Shown: positions 56,623 to 64,000 of the stretch, in pieces
Position numbering within the stretch: the stretch's first letter is position 1
Layout: every line of letters begins with the position of its first letter
Assembly (NCBI RefSeq): GCF_000829455.1
Contig: NZ_JXAK01000012.1
Span: 1 to 64,000 of the forward strand
Length of the DNA stretch: 64,000 nt
Source of the DNA: Gordoniibacillus kamchatkensis
Lineage (GTDB): Bacteria; Bacillota; Bacilli; Paenibacillales; NBRC-103111
Direction of reading: 5' to 3'
Notes under the pieces: model-generated
What the model saw: the letters and a program-made list of their open reading frames with translations, nothing else
What the model was told of the DNA's origin: nothing
The model's database searches: none
Program-made: the position numbers and the translations under genes

Positions 56623-57932
56623 TTACGACCTGCCGACGGATACGTATGTGAATCCGAGATCGCGCATGAGACCGGGATCGAACACGTTGCGGCCGTCGAC
56701 GACGAGCGGCGCCTTGAGCAGCGTCTTCACCTTCGTCAAGTCAAGGCGTCGAATGTGGTCCCATTCGGTCGTGACGATCATGGCGTCCGCACCCGCTACC
56801 GCCGCATACGGATCGTCCGTCAGCTCGGCTCCCGGCAGCAGCGATTGCGCACGGCTAACGGCTGCCGGGTCGTAAGCGCGGATACGCGCTCCTTCTTCCT
56901 GCAGCATGGCGATAATATCGAGCGCCGGCGCATCGCGCAAATCGTCCGTATTCGGCTTAAAGGCGAGCCCCATAACGGCGAGCGTCGCGCCGCGCACCGA
57001 ACCGCCGAGCGCCTGCTTCACTTTCCCGGCGAAACGCCGCCGCTGCTGGACATTGACTTCGATGACGGCGCGCAAAATTTTGAAATCATAGTCGACTTTT
57101 TCGGCGATTTTCAGCTGTGCCTTCGTATCTTTCGGAAAGCAGGAACCTCCGTAGCCGATGCCGGCGTTCAGAAAATGAGGGCCGATCCGCCGGTCGAGCC
57201 CCATACCTTGCGCGACGAGCTGAATATCGGCCCCTACTTTCTCGCAAACGTGCGCCATCTCGTTGATGAACGAAATTTTGGCGGCCAAAAAAGCGTTCGA
57301 AGCATATTTGATCAGCTCGGCGCTGGCATTGTCGGCGAACAGCGTGTGCCGGGCGCCGAACGGCTTGTGCAGCGCCGCGATTCGCTCGGCGGCCGCGCGG
57401 CTGGCGGCGCCGATCACCAGCCGGTCCATATGGAACGTATCGCCAATGGCCGAGCCTTCCCGCAAAAATTCCGGCACTGACACGATATCGAAAGCCGCCG
57501 CAGAAACGCCGCGCTCCTGCAGCCATTCGGCAGCGGAAGCGTGTGTGCCGACAGGCACCGTGCTCTTGATGACGATGAGCTTGTAGTCGCCGATGGCCGG
57601 CGCGATTGCGCAAATACGGCGCGCACCTGGCTCATGTCGACATCGCCGCCTTCCAGCGGAGGCGTGCCTACCGCAATCAGGACGATGTCCGACGAACGAA
57701 CGCCCGCGTGAAGATCGGAGGTGAACGATAGCCTGCCATTCGCCAAGTTGCTCAGCACCATATCGGTAAGTCCCGGCTCGTAAATCGGAACGTCGCCGCG
57801 CTGCAGCTTCGCCATTTTATCCGCATCGTTGTCGATGCAGACGACCCGATTGCCGATCTCAGCCAGACAGGCCCCGGTTACAAGTCCGACATACCCGGTT
57901 CCGACGACCGCCACTTTTTCCGCCACCGCCAT
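56623..57932 (-). CDS. UDP-glucose 6-dehydrogenase, one-base frameshift
   Basis: Oxidises UDP-glucose to UDP-glucuronate for cell-wall teichuronic acid or exopolysaccharide. The NAD-binding start is KVAVVGTGYVGLVTGACLAEIG, followed by VLIAVGTPP. After AVFAQ the frame breaks at plus about 57605-57607. Adding one A restores IAPAIGDYKLIVIKSTVPVGT. The rest contains the catalytic cysteine in GIGYGGSCFPKDT and GLAFKPNTDDLRDAPA. The corrected length is 436 residues. It follows galU by 16 bases, so the pathway from UTP and glucose 1-phosphate to UDP-glucuronate is one operon. Confidence 0.92.
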
Positions 57933-57948
57933 CCCCTCCGCTTCCGGT

Positions 57949-58839
57949 TTACCTTTTGCTCAGTTTTGCCGCCAGCTCCGTCAAGTAAGCCGTCAAGCTT
58001 TCCTGCAAGTCGTCCCGCTGCAGCGCAAGCTCAATCGTCGCTTCAATGTAGCCCAGCTTGTCACCCGTATCGTAGCGCTTGCCTTCGATCGGATACGCGA
58101 CCATCGGGCGCTTGCCGTTCAAAATGCGGAGCGCGTCGGTCAGCTGAATTTCTCCGCCCCGCCCCGGAGGCAGCGACTCCAAAATGTCGAACACTTCGGG
58201 TTCGATAATGTAGCGGCCAATGACCGCCATGTTGGAAGGCGCCTGGTCGCGGCCCGGCTTCTCCACCAAATCGTCGATCGCCAAATACCCGTCTTGGGCA
58301 GCGGCCCGCGGCGAGACGATGCCGTACTTGTCAACCTCTTCCCAGGGCACTTCCAGTACCCCGATCACGGACGCGCGGGCACGGTCGTAAATATCGATCA
58401 TACGGCGCAAGCACGGCGGCTGCGAGCGGATTATGTCGTCGCCGAGCAGCACCGCGAAAGGCTCGTCGCCGATAAACTTGCGGGCGCACAATATCGCATG
58501 GCCGAGTCCAAGCGGCTCCTTCTGCCTGATATAGTGGACGTCGGCCAGCTCGGAGACGTTCCGCACCGTTTCCAGCAGCTTCAGGCTGCCTTTCTCCTCC
58601 AACATTTTTTCCAGCTCGAACGATTTGTCGAAATGGTCCTCTATCGCTCGTTTGTTGCGTCCGGTCACGATCAGAATGTCTTCGATCCCCGATTCGATCG
58701 CTTCTTCCACGATGTATTGAATGGCCGGCTTGTCCACTATCGGCAGCATCTCTTTCGGCTGCGCCTTCGTCGCCGGCAAAAAGCGCGTGCCGAGGCCCGC
58801 GGCAGGAATGATTGCCTTGCGTACTGTTGACTTCGTCAT
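57949..58839 (-). CDS. galU: UTP-glucose-1-phosphate uridylyltransferase
   Basis: Makes UDP-glucose from UTP and glucose 1-phosphate. The 296-residue protein has IIPAAGLGTRFLPATKAQPKEMLPI with the nucleotide loop and catalytic lysine, YIVEEAIESGIEDILIVTGR, PLGLGHAIL and VLLGDDII. The last part contains GEIQLTDALR and YDTGDKLGYIEA. The start overlaps the PHP gene stop (ATGA). B. subtilis GtaB is the counterpart. Confidence 0.95.
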   Translation of the reverse strand: MTKSTVRKAIIPAAGLGTRFLPATKAQPKEMLPIVDKPAIQYIVEEAIESGIEDILIVTGRNKRAIEDHFDKSFELEKMLEEKGSLKLLETVRNVSELADVHYIRQKEPLGLGHAILCARKFIGDEPFAVLLGDDIIRSQPPCLRRMIDIYDRARASVIGVLEVPWEEVDKYGIVSPRAAAQDGYLAIDDLVEKPGRDQAPSNMAVIGRYIIEPEVFDILESLPPGRGGEIQLTDALRILNGKRPMVAYPIEGKRYDTGDKLGYIEATIELALQRDDLQESLTAYLTELAAKLSKR

Positions 58840-59693
58840 TGGCTGTCTCTCCCTCGTCGCTCCATCAATTGCTGAATGATTGCGGCTGAAACCCTTTTTG
58901 AGCCAAGCGGCGCATGAAACGGGACGCCGTCGCGAAAGCCGTGAAAATCGGAGCCGGCCGTCACGAGCAGCCCGCAGCGCCCGGCAAGCTCGGCATATTT
59001 GCGCTCTTCGTCCGGACTATGGTCAGCATGGAACGCTTCGATGCCGGCAAGGCCTTGTCCGGCGAGACGTTCCACCAGTTCGTCGTCGTCGTACAAGCCT
59101 GGATGCGCGAGCACCGGCGCTCCGCCCGCCTCGCGGATCCAGGCGATCGCCGTTTCCGGCGCGATGCGCGGCACGCTCGCATAAGCGGCGGCGCCTTTCG
59201 CCAGAAAGCGGTCGAACGCCTCGCTTACCGTCGCAACGTAGCCGCGGCGCTGCATCGCCGCTGCGATATGCGGCCGACCGATCGTGTCGTCGCCTCGCTT
59301 CAAAGTGGCCGTCTCGGCTTTTACCTCCGTCATCGTGAGCGGCATGCCGAGCTCGGCCAGCTTCGCCAAAATCAGCTCGTTGCGGCGCTCCCGCGTCTCC
59401 CTCAGCTCCTCCAGGCGCGAGAGGAACATTTCATCTTCGATATTCAGCCCGTAGCCGAGAACGTGGATATCTTGGCCGCCGGCGACGGTGCTGATTTCTA
59501 CCCCGGCCACTACTTGCACGCCGTACTTTGCCCCGGCGGCAACCGCCTCGGCTACGCCCGATACGGTATCATGGTCGGTGATCGCAACCGCCGCCAGCCC
59601 CGCTTCGGCGGCCAGCCTCACGTTGTCCGCCGGCGGCTGGGTTCCGTCCGAGGCGGTCGTATGCGTATGCAAATCGGCGAATGAGTCGTTCAT
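58836..59693 (-). CDS. PHP-domain phosphoesterase
   Basis: A 285-residue metal-dependent phosphoesterase of the PHP family. Ligand motifs are DLHTHTTASDGT, AITDHDTVSG, VVAGVEIST and, further on, VLAHPGLYDDDEL, IEAFHADHSPDEE and AGSDFHGF. Family members such as RnaseAM/YciV hydrolyse 3',5'-nucleotide bisphosphates or short RNA 5' ends, but the substrate here is not certain. I chose the ATG at 59693 with AAGGAG upstream. Translationally coupled to galU. Confidence 0.88.
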   Translation of the reverse strand: MNDSFADLHTHTTASDGTQPPADNVRLAAEAGLAAVAITDHDTVSGVAEAVAAGAKYGVQVVAGVEISTVAGGQDIHVLGYGLNIEDEMFLSRLEELRETRERRNELILAKLAELGMPLTMTEVKAETATLKRGDDTIGRPHIAAAMQRRGYVATVSEAFDRFLAKGAAAYASVPRIAPETAIAWIREAGGAPVLAHPGLYDDDELVERLAGQGLAGIEAFHADHSPDEERKYAELAGRCGLLVTAGSDFHGFRDGVPFHAPLGSKRVSAAIIQQLMERRGRDSQ

Positions 59694-59772
59694 CCGTTGT
59701 CTCCTTAGCATAATAGAATGGTGTTAATACAGCATAATATTTCCGTTCGGGCTCTGTAAAATTTTTTCCCTG

Positions 59773-60684
59773 CTACAGCCACTGGCTCAAATCCCGCTCC
59801 CGCAAAAACGTTAAAAACGTCACCGCGGAAATAGGCAGCAGCGTCGTCGCCAAGTAGATCGAGTAAAAACTGCGGCGGAAGGCGACTTCTTCGATGTTCA
59901 GCACCTTCACAAGACCGAGCGCGACTTCATGCTTGACCGAGGATTGCGACAAAATCGTGATGCCGAGCCCGCTTTCGACCGCCGATTTGACCGCCCCGGT
60001 GCTGCCCAGCTCCATGACGATGCGCATCCGCCCGGTGTCAAAGCCGCACCTCTCCAGTTCTTCCTCCATGACGCGCCGCGTGCCGGAGCCTTTTTCCCGC
60101 AAAATGAACGGATACAGCAGCACGTCCTCGAATGCCGCCGTATCGCGTTCCGCCAGCGGGTGGCCGGCCGGCACGATCAGCTTCAGCTCGTCGCTCAGCA
60201 CCGGTTCGGTATGAACGTCGGGATGGTTCACTTGCGCCTCGACCAGTCCGAACGTCAGCTGGTGATTCAATATTTCCTCCAAAATCTGGGTCGTATTCAT
60301 CACTTTCATCGATACGGAAATGTTCGGATATTCTTTGTTGAACGGACCGAGCAGCCGCGGCAGCACGTACTCGCCGACCGTAAGGCTCGCCCCGAGCTGC
60401 ATTCTGCCCTCGATCATCGTCGTAAACCGCGACATGGCCGCTTCCGTCTCGCGGACGAGCTCGATGCAGCGCCTTGCATACGGCAGCAGCGCCCTTCCCG
60501 CCTCCGACAGCTCGATTTTTTTCGTCGAGCGGTGAAACAGCTTGACGCCCAAATAATCTTCGAGCGACTGCACTTGCATCGTCACCGCGGGTTGCGTCAT
60601 GTGAAGCGCCGCCGCGGCGTGCGAGAAGCTCCCCTTGTCGGCAACGGTGTAAAAAATGTGCAACTGGTGAAAATTAATCGCCAC
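59773..60684 (-). CDS. LysR-family transcriptional regulator
   Basis: A 303-residue regulator with an N-terminal winged helix-turn-helix (FYTVADKGSFSHAAAALHMTQPAVTMQVQSLEDYLGVKLFHR) and a C-terminal effector-binding domain (LGASLTVGEYVLPRLLGPF, SVESGLGITILSQ-like). The pattern resembles CysL/YwfK-type LysR proteins. The start is GTG at 60684 with GGAGG upstream. Its target is not clear; there is no divergent partner gene. It is followed closely by the PHP gene. Confidence 0.88.
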   Translation of the reverse strand: MAINFHQLHIFYTVADKGSFSHAAAALHMTQPAVTMQVQSLEDYLGVKLFHRSTKKIELSEAGRALLPYARRCIELVRETEAAMSRFTTMIEGRMQLGASLTVGEYVLPRLLGPFNKEYPNISVSMKVMNTTQILEEILNHQLTFGLVEAQVNHPDVHTEPVLSDELKLIVPAGHPLAERDTAAFEDVLLYPFILREKGSGTRRVMEEELERCGFDTGRMRIVMELGSTGAVKSAVESGLGITILSQSSVKHEVALGLVKVLNIEEVAFRRSFYSIYLATTLLPISAVTFLTFLRERDLSQWL

Positions 60685-60785
60685 AGGCGTCCTCCGTCTT
60701 CGCGTTTCCCTCATTATACCAAACATTCCTCGGCAAGAGGAAACGGCTTTCCCCCGTCCATACGGGCATTTGTCTTCATTCGCGC

Positions 60786-60818
60786 AAAAAAAAGCATGCG
60801 GCAGGATCGCCCGCATAC
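60786..60818 (-). terminator. Terminator of the unknown gene at 60833
   Basis: On the minus strand ATGCGG / CCGCAT with a GCGATCCTG-type loop is followed by eight Ts, 15 bases after the stop. Confidence 0.85.
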
Positions 60819-60832
60819 TCGTTAGTCCGTCG

Positions 60833-61270
60833 TTATTTGCGCTTGCGGCTGTTTTTCATAAGTGTCATGCGGCGCGAATGCCGCAGCCAAGAGTAATACG
60901 TCTTCAGATCGCGCAGCTCGACGTTCTCGGACATGCGCCCGAGAAACGTGACGACGATCATTTTATGGAGCGGGTTGCCGACGAGGTCGATTTCGCCTTC
61001 CAGCCCGGAGAATTCGGCGACCATGACGAGATCGTCGTCAATGAGATACACATCTTCCTCATTGCGATAATAAGGGGCGATGCCGCCACTCTTCAGCTTC
61101 TCCCATATAAATGCGCTAATGTCCTCGTACCCCGTTTTGTCTTTTTCGACCCGGTCAGCCCAACGCATGCGCGCATGATGGGTGATGACGACGTCGGCCA
61201 CCCTTTTGTCGCCGAGCACGATATGGAACGGTTCGTACGTGCCCCAGCGTTCGGTCGCCTTGTCTCGCAT
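60833..61270 (-). CDS. Conserved-looking protein of unknown function
   Basis: A 145-residue soluble protein, MRDKATERWGTYEPFHIVLG at the start and a basic tail RRMTLMKNSRKRK. The middle, VVITHHARMRWADRVEKDKTGYEDISAFIWEKLKSGGIAPYYRNEEDVYLIDDDLVMVAEF, has a His-His pair and a charged helix and looks well folded. I do not recognise a family. GAGAGGGG precedes the ATG, and a strong terminator follows, so it is a real single gene. It lies between the LysR gene and ylbG on the same strand. Confidence 0.72.
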   Translation of the reverse strand: MRDKATERWGTYEPFHIVLGDKRVADVVITHHARMRWADRVEKDKTGYEDISAFIWEKLKSGGIAPYYRNEEDVYLIDDDLVMVAEFSGLEGEIDLVGNPLHKMIVVTFLGRMSENVELRDLKTYYSWLRHSRRMTLMKNSRKRK

Positions 61271-61400
61271 AGCAGTCAACCCCTCTCATTCGCCGAATGG
61301 GTCGTTCAGCCTATTTTCCTGGATTCTGTACTCTTTATTTTACTAAATGTCGAAAAAGATGCCAATAAAAAAATGATTAAAAACGAAGCAAAAATGGCGA

Positions 61401-61433
61401 AAAAAAGACGAGACTCGTACAGGAGCCTCGTCA
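61401..61433 (-). terminator. Terminator of ylbG
   Basis: On the minus strand GACGAG / CTCGTC with a GCTCCTGTACGAGT-type loop is followed by seven Ts. The region 61271-61557 is AT-rich and otherwise empty. Confidence 0.8.
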
Positions 61434-61557
61434 GCAGATCACGCATCTTGCGCTGCAGCGATGCAGCAAGAGGAAGGAATTGTAAAATAAATCTGAAGAA
61501 ATTTTTGTCCGAATTTGTGGAATCCGGTCGAACGACTCCGTATTTGCCAACTGCCGA

Positions 61558-61821
61558 TTACAGGGTGTAAAATCTTGTTTTGTCCGGCATATTACTGTTA
61601 TATTCGGTCTTGATTTCGTTGCGGTGAGATCGCTCCACCTTTTTCACATACGGCAGTCGCGACAAGTTGCGCACGATTTCTTCCACTCTGTCCGTATTCA
61701 CGTACATGACGGCGTACTGCATCTTCTTCGATATGTAGTGAAGACTGCCGTATTTGTCCAAGTTGCGAGCCGCTTTCACGTCGTTAACCCAGACGATAAG
61801 TCCGCTTCGATCCGTAAACAT
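61558..61821 (-). CDS. ylbG: YlbG family protein (DUF2129)
   Basis: An 87-residue protein, MFTDRSGLIVWVNDVKAARNLDKYGSLHYISKKMQYAVMYVN, with IVRNLSRLPYVKKVERSHRNEIKTEY. This is the DUF2129 pattern of B. subtilis YlbG. Its function is unknown. In B. subtilis it follows ylbF directly, whereas here the asparaginase gene on the opposite strand separates the two. Confidence 0.92.
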   Translation of the reverse strand: MFTDRSGLIVWVNDVKAARNLDKYGSLHYISKKMQYAVMYVNTDRVEEIVRNLSRLPYVKKVERSHRNEIKTEYNSNMPDKTRFYTL

Positions 61822-61866
61822 GAGTCCCCTTCTTTCGCTGTCATTCTGTAGCTGGAGTTGATTTCG

Positions 61867-62889
61867 ATGGTACCCGAAGCCGAACGGCTAGTTGCCGTTA
61901 CCCGCGGGCCTTTGACCGAATGCGTACATCGCGGCCATGTTGCCGTCGCCGATGCGAACGGCCGTCTGCTCTACTATGCCGGCGACCCCGCGCATGTTAC
62001 GTTTGCCCGCTCTTCAGCCAAACCGCTGCAGGCGCTGCCCGTTCTCGAATCCGGCGCCGCCGACGCGTTCGCCATGACCGATCCCGAGCTGGCGCTGCTG
62101 TGCGCCTCCCATAACGGGGAGGAAACACACGTGCAGACGGCACAAACGCTATTAAGCAAAATGGGGCTCAGCGGCGAGCACCTGCAATGCGGCGCCCATT
62201 ACCCGTTCCATCGCCAGACGGCGCAAGCGATGCGCCGCCGCGGCGAACAGCCGACGAACCTGCACAACAACTGTTCCGGCAAACATTCCGGCATGCTCGC
62301 GCTGGCGCTGATGCTGGGGGCCGATATCGCCGGCTACTTGGCGCCGGAGCATCCGGTACAGCGGCGCATGCTTGCCGCCGTCAGCGAGATGAGCGGCGTC
62401 CCCGAGTCGGATATCGCGATCGGCGTCGACGGCTGCGGCGTGCCGGTGTTCGGCATGCCGCTCGCTGCTCTCGCTGCAGCCTACGCCCGCTTCGGCCGCC
62501 CGGACGGACAGCCGGAAGCTCGGCGCATTGCGTGCGAACGCCTCATGCGGGCTATTGTGCATCATCCGGACTACCTCGCCGGAGACGACCGTTACGACAC
62601 TCAGCTCGTACGGGCGACAAGCGGGCGCCTGATCGGCAAAATGGGTGCCGAAGGCGTCTTTGCCATCGCTGTGCCGGAGCGCGGCTGGGGCATTGCCGTC
62701 AAAATCGAAGACGGCGCCCAGCGGGCCCTGTATCCGGCGGCGACGGAAGCGCTGCGCCAGCTGGGCTTGCTGTCGGATACGGAACTGGCCGCTTTAGCCA
62801 AGTTTCATCGTCCGCTTCAGCACAACTGGCAAGGCACGGAGGTTGGAGCTATCGTGCCTGAGTTTCAGCTGAGACCTGCCGCGGGGTAA
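61867..62889 (+). CDS. L-asparaginase II family (class 3, Rhizobium etli type)
   Basis: A 340-residue asparaginase of the thermolabile type II family, distinct from E. coli AnsA/AnsB. The residues of the R. etli enzyme line up: Ser49 and Lys52 in RSSAKPLQ, Ser81 in CASHNGEE, the zinc-site Cys136 and Lys139 in NNCSGKHSG, Cys190 in VDGCGVP, and Lys258 in LIGKMG. I chose the ATG at 61867, nine bases after GGAG. It should hydrolyse asparagine to aspartate and ammonia in the cytoplasm; no signal peptide is seen. Confidence 0.9.
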   Translation: MVPEAERLVAVTRGPLTECVHRGHVAVADANGRLLYYAGDPAHVTFARSSAKPLQALPVLESGAADAFAMTDPELALLCASHNGEETHVQTAQTLLSKMGLSGEHLQCGAHYPFHRQTAQAMRRRGEQPTNLHNNCSGKHSGMLALALMLGADIAGYLAPEHPVQRRMLAAVSEMSGVPESDIAIGVDGCGVPVFGMPLAALAAAYARFGRPDGQPEARRIACERLMRAIVHHPDYLAGDDRYDTQLVRATSGRLIGKMGAEGVFAIAVPERGWGIAVKIEDGAQRALYPAATEALRQLGLLSDTELAALAKFHRPLQHNWQGTEVGAIVPEFQLRPAAG

Positions 62890-62903
62890 TCTTGCCTGCG
62901 CGT

Positions 62904-62938
62904 CAAGCCGCTGCGGAACGTCCGCGGCGGCTTGTTTT
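62904..62938 (+). terminator. Terminator after the asparaginase gene
   Basis: CAAGCCGCTGCGGA and TCCGCGGCGGCTTG form a 14-base stem with one mismatch, a three-base loop and then TTTTG. It lies 15 bases past the stop, between convergent genes. Confidence 0.85.
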
Positions 62939-62976
62939 GCTGCATGGAAGATGTTTGGGTCGCGACCGCCGGTCTA

Positions 62977-63423
62977 TCAGCCGCATTTGCCGCTGCAGCT
63001 GCCTCCCGAGGAACAGCCGTGCCCGATAGGCTCCAGCTTGTTGCTCGGCACTTTGATCGATTCCGATACCGATTTGGCGATCGTTTCGGAAACGGAATAC
63101 AGCAGCTCGTCGAGCCGGTCCTCCGCTTCCTTGTAGCGGGCGACGGAAGGAATGCCGTCCAGCTTCCGTTCGACGGCGCGCACTTTGTCCAGCGCTTCGT
63201 GGTAGTTCGGGTGGTAATGGCCGAACCGCTGCGTTTCCTCGAACAGCTCCTTCATCTTTTCCAGCTCGCGGATAAGCCGCTGCGCCTCGGGATCTTGCTC
63301 CATAACTTGCTTCCAATATAGAAAATCTGCCGCTTCTTGCGAACGATTGATGAGATCTCCCACTTCGTAGGCTTGCATAAGAATGGCGGCCATGTCGAGC
63401 GTCTGCACTTCCATAATGCTCAT
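62977..63423 (-). CDS. ricF: YlbF/RicF family protein
   Basis: RicF works with RicA (YmcA) and RicT (YaaT) in a complex that controls RNase Y-dependent mRNA maturation and, in B. subtilis, sporulation, competence and biofilm. The 148-residue helical protein has RELEKMKELFEETQRFGHYHPNYHEALDKVRAVERKLDGI. A Cys-rich tail holds Cys137, Cys143 and Cys147 in GCSSGGSCSGKCG. In B. subtilis the RicAFT complex carries Fe-S clusters, which this tail could help bind. I chose the ATG at 63423. Confidence 0.9.
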   Translation of the reverse strand: MSIMEVQTLDMAAILMQAYEVGDLINRSQEAADFLYWKQVMEQDPEAQRLIRELEKMKELFEETQRFGHYHPNYHEALDKVRAVERKLDGIPSVARYKEAEDRLDELLYSVSETIAKSVSESIKVPSNKLEPIGHGCSSGGSCSGKCG

Positions 63424-63510
63424 ATATCGTACCATCCTTTTCGCTTGTCCTGTTGAATCTCCTCTATCATATCACATTTTGCCGCGGTTTTCTGCTGTTT
63501 TTGGCTGCCT

Positions 63511-63601
63511 GCGTCAAGACAGCGGCGATTCGTTGCACCTTTGGCTCGGCGCCGTGCTCCGTCTTGACGCCCTGGCGTCAAGACAGCGGCGATTCGTTGC
63601 A
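63511..63601. repeat. 27-base direct repeat with internal palindrome
   Basis: GCGTCAAGACAGCGGCGATT plus CGTTGCA occurs at 63511-63537 and again at 63575-63601, 64 bases apart. Just before the second copy, GTCTTGACGC CCTG GCGTCAAGAC (63561-63584) forms a perfect ten-base palindrome. This suggests duplication of a hairpin-bearing unit. Confidence 0.8.
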
Positions 63602-63603
63602 GG

Positions 63604-63790
63604 TTAAAGGAACATTGTTCCGTTATTGACCGGTAGAGAAGAAACGGTCAGTGCTTAACGGAACGTAGTTCCGCTATTCGTTCAAAACAAGAGAGTTTTC
63701 ACCCAAAAATGTGGAAATAGCGTACTCCTATTCCGCTAATTCCGGGAAATATCCGGGAAATTGGCCAATAGCGGAACAAATTTCCGCTAA
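63604..63790. repeat. Array of short palindromic intergenic units
   Basis: Four variants of a unit of the type TTAACGGAACnnnGTTCCGCTATT. They lie at 63604-63627 (TTAAAGGAACATTGTTCCGTTATT), 63655-63678, about 63715-63740 (degenerate) and 63767-63790 (inverted form AATAGCGGAACAAATTTCCGCTAA). Each contains GGAA/TTCC half-palindromes. A tandem TCCGGGAAAT pair lies between the last two. No open reading frame or promoter is convincing here. Confidence 0.7.
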
Positions 63791-64000
63791 CCGTAAGCAA
63801 TCGAAAGTCCGCACAAATCAAGTCCTGTGGCTAAGCAAAACCTATTCTAAGACGCTCAGCTCGGAAAACAATCACTGCTCGCAAAACGGAACCCTACCTG
63901 ATTTTACCATTTTCTTCTGGTTATTGCGAACTATGGAGCTTTTTTCGAACCAACTTCCAATGCACTCGCCATCACCCATTTTAAGGTGCCCTAGCGCGAA
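63791..64000. other. Right-edge non-coding stretch
   Basis: The final 210 bases are AT-richer than the genes. I see no gene, terminator or clear repeat in them. Confidence 0.4.

Noticed and set aside
1-64000. CRISPR arrays, tRNA, rRNA, prophage or insertion-sequence genes
   Set aside because: No regularly spaced repeats, cloverleaf sequences, rRNA motifs, integrases or transposases were recognised. The repeats seen are few and irregular.

Overview
The window is about 64 kb of GC-rich (by eye near 60 %) chromosome from an endospore-forming Firmicute. Two long blocks follow the gene order of Bacillus subtilis. The sporulation genes (complete spoIIIAA-AH, spoVM, a SpoVIF-family gene, yqhV), the AmaP/DUF2273/Asp23 set inside the acc-nusB operon, the stalk (copper-amine-oxidase N-terminal) domain proteins and the intergenic palindromes together point to Paenibacillaceae (Paenibacillus, Cohnella or a relative). 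I cannot name the species. I see no rRNA, tRNA, CRISPR array, transposase or prophage gene.

Layout. 1-23.1 kb matches the yqhQ-to-ispA region of B. subtilis. Reading the minus strand from high to low coordinates it runs aroQ, papA (yqhT), efp, then (after an inserted block at 13.3-18.6 kb) yqhV, spoIIIAA-AH, accB-accC, asp23-amaP-DUF2273, nusB, folD, xseA, xseB, ispA. The inserted block holds a ComA/ComB sulfolactate pair, a DUF441 membrane protein, a stalk-domain protein, aspartokinase and an alpha/beta hydrolase. 23-25 kb has small genes, a SpoVIF homologue and a putative copper lipoprotein. 25-56 kb matches the B. subtilis yloA-to-recG region: rqcH, a Ca2+ ATPase, yicC, remA, gmk, rpoZ, coaBC, priA, def, fmt, rsmB, rlmN, stp, prkC, rsgA, rpe, spoVM, rpmB, asp23, fakA, degV, recG. 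dapF plus a fused homocysteine methyltransferase/MTHFR gene are inserted between the ATPase and yicC. 56.6-63.4 kb carries ugd-galU-PHP, a LysR regulator, ylbG, a class 3 asparaginase and ylbF (ricF). The last 600 bases are non-coding and full of short repeats.

How the genes work together. Most are housekeeping genes in tightly packed operons with 1-17 base overlaps: fatty-acid initiation, one-carbon metabolism, DNA repair, translation initiation and quality control, a Ser/Thr kinase-phosphatase switch, fatty-acid kinase with its carrier, and UDP-sugar synthesis. The sporulation genes contribute the mother-cell channel (SpoIIIA), the coat anchor peptide SpoVM and possibly sulfolactate, known as a spore solute in B. 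subtilis.

Two things stand out. First, ispA at the left edge is scrambled, and ten other conserved genes contain one-to-three-base indels. Each is corrected to normal family length by a tiny change, so I read these mainly as sequence or assembly errors. Second, at least four copies of a palindromic intergenic element of about 130-165 bp lie in gene gaps, three of them directly beside a stop codon. Separate repeat families occur at 18.7 kb and at the right edge. I found no convincing new multi-gene system.
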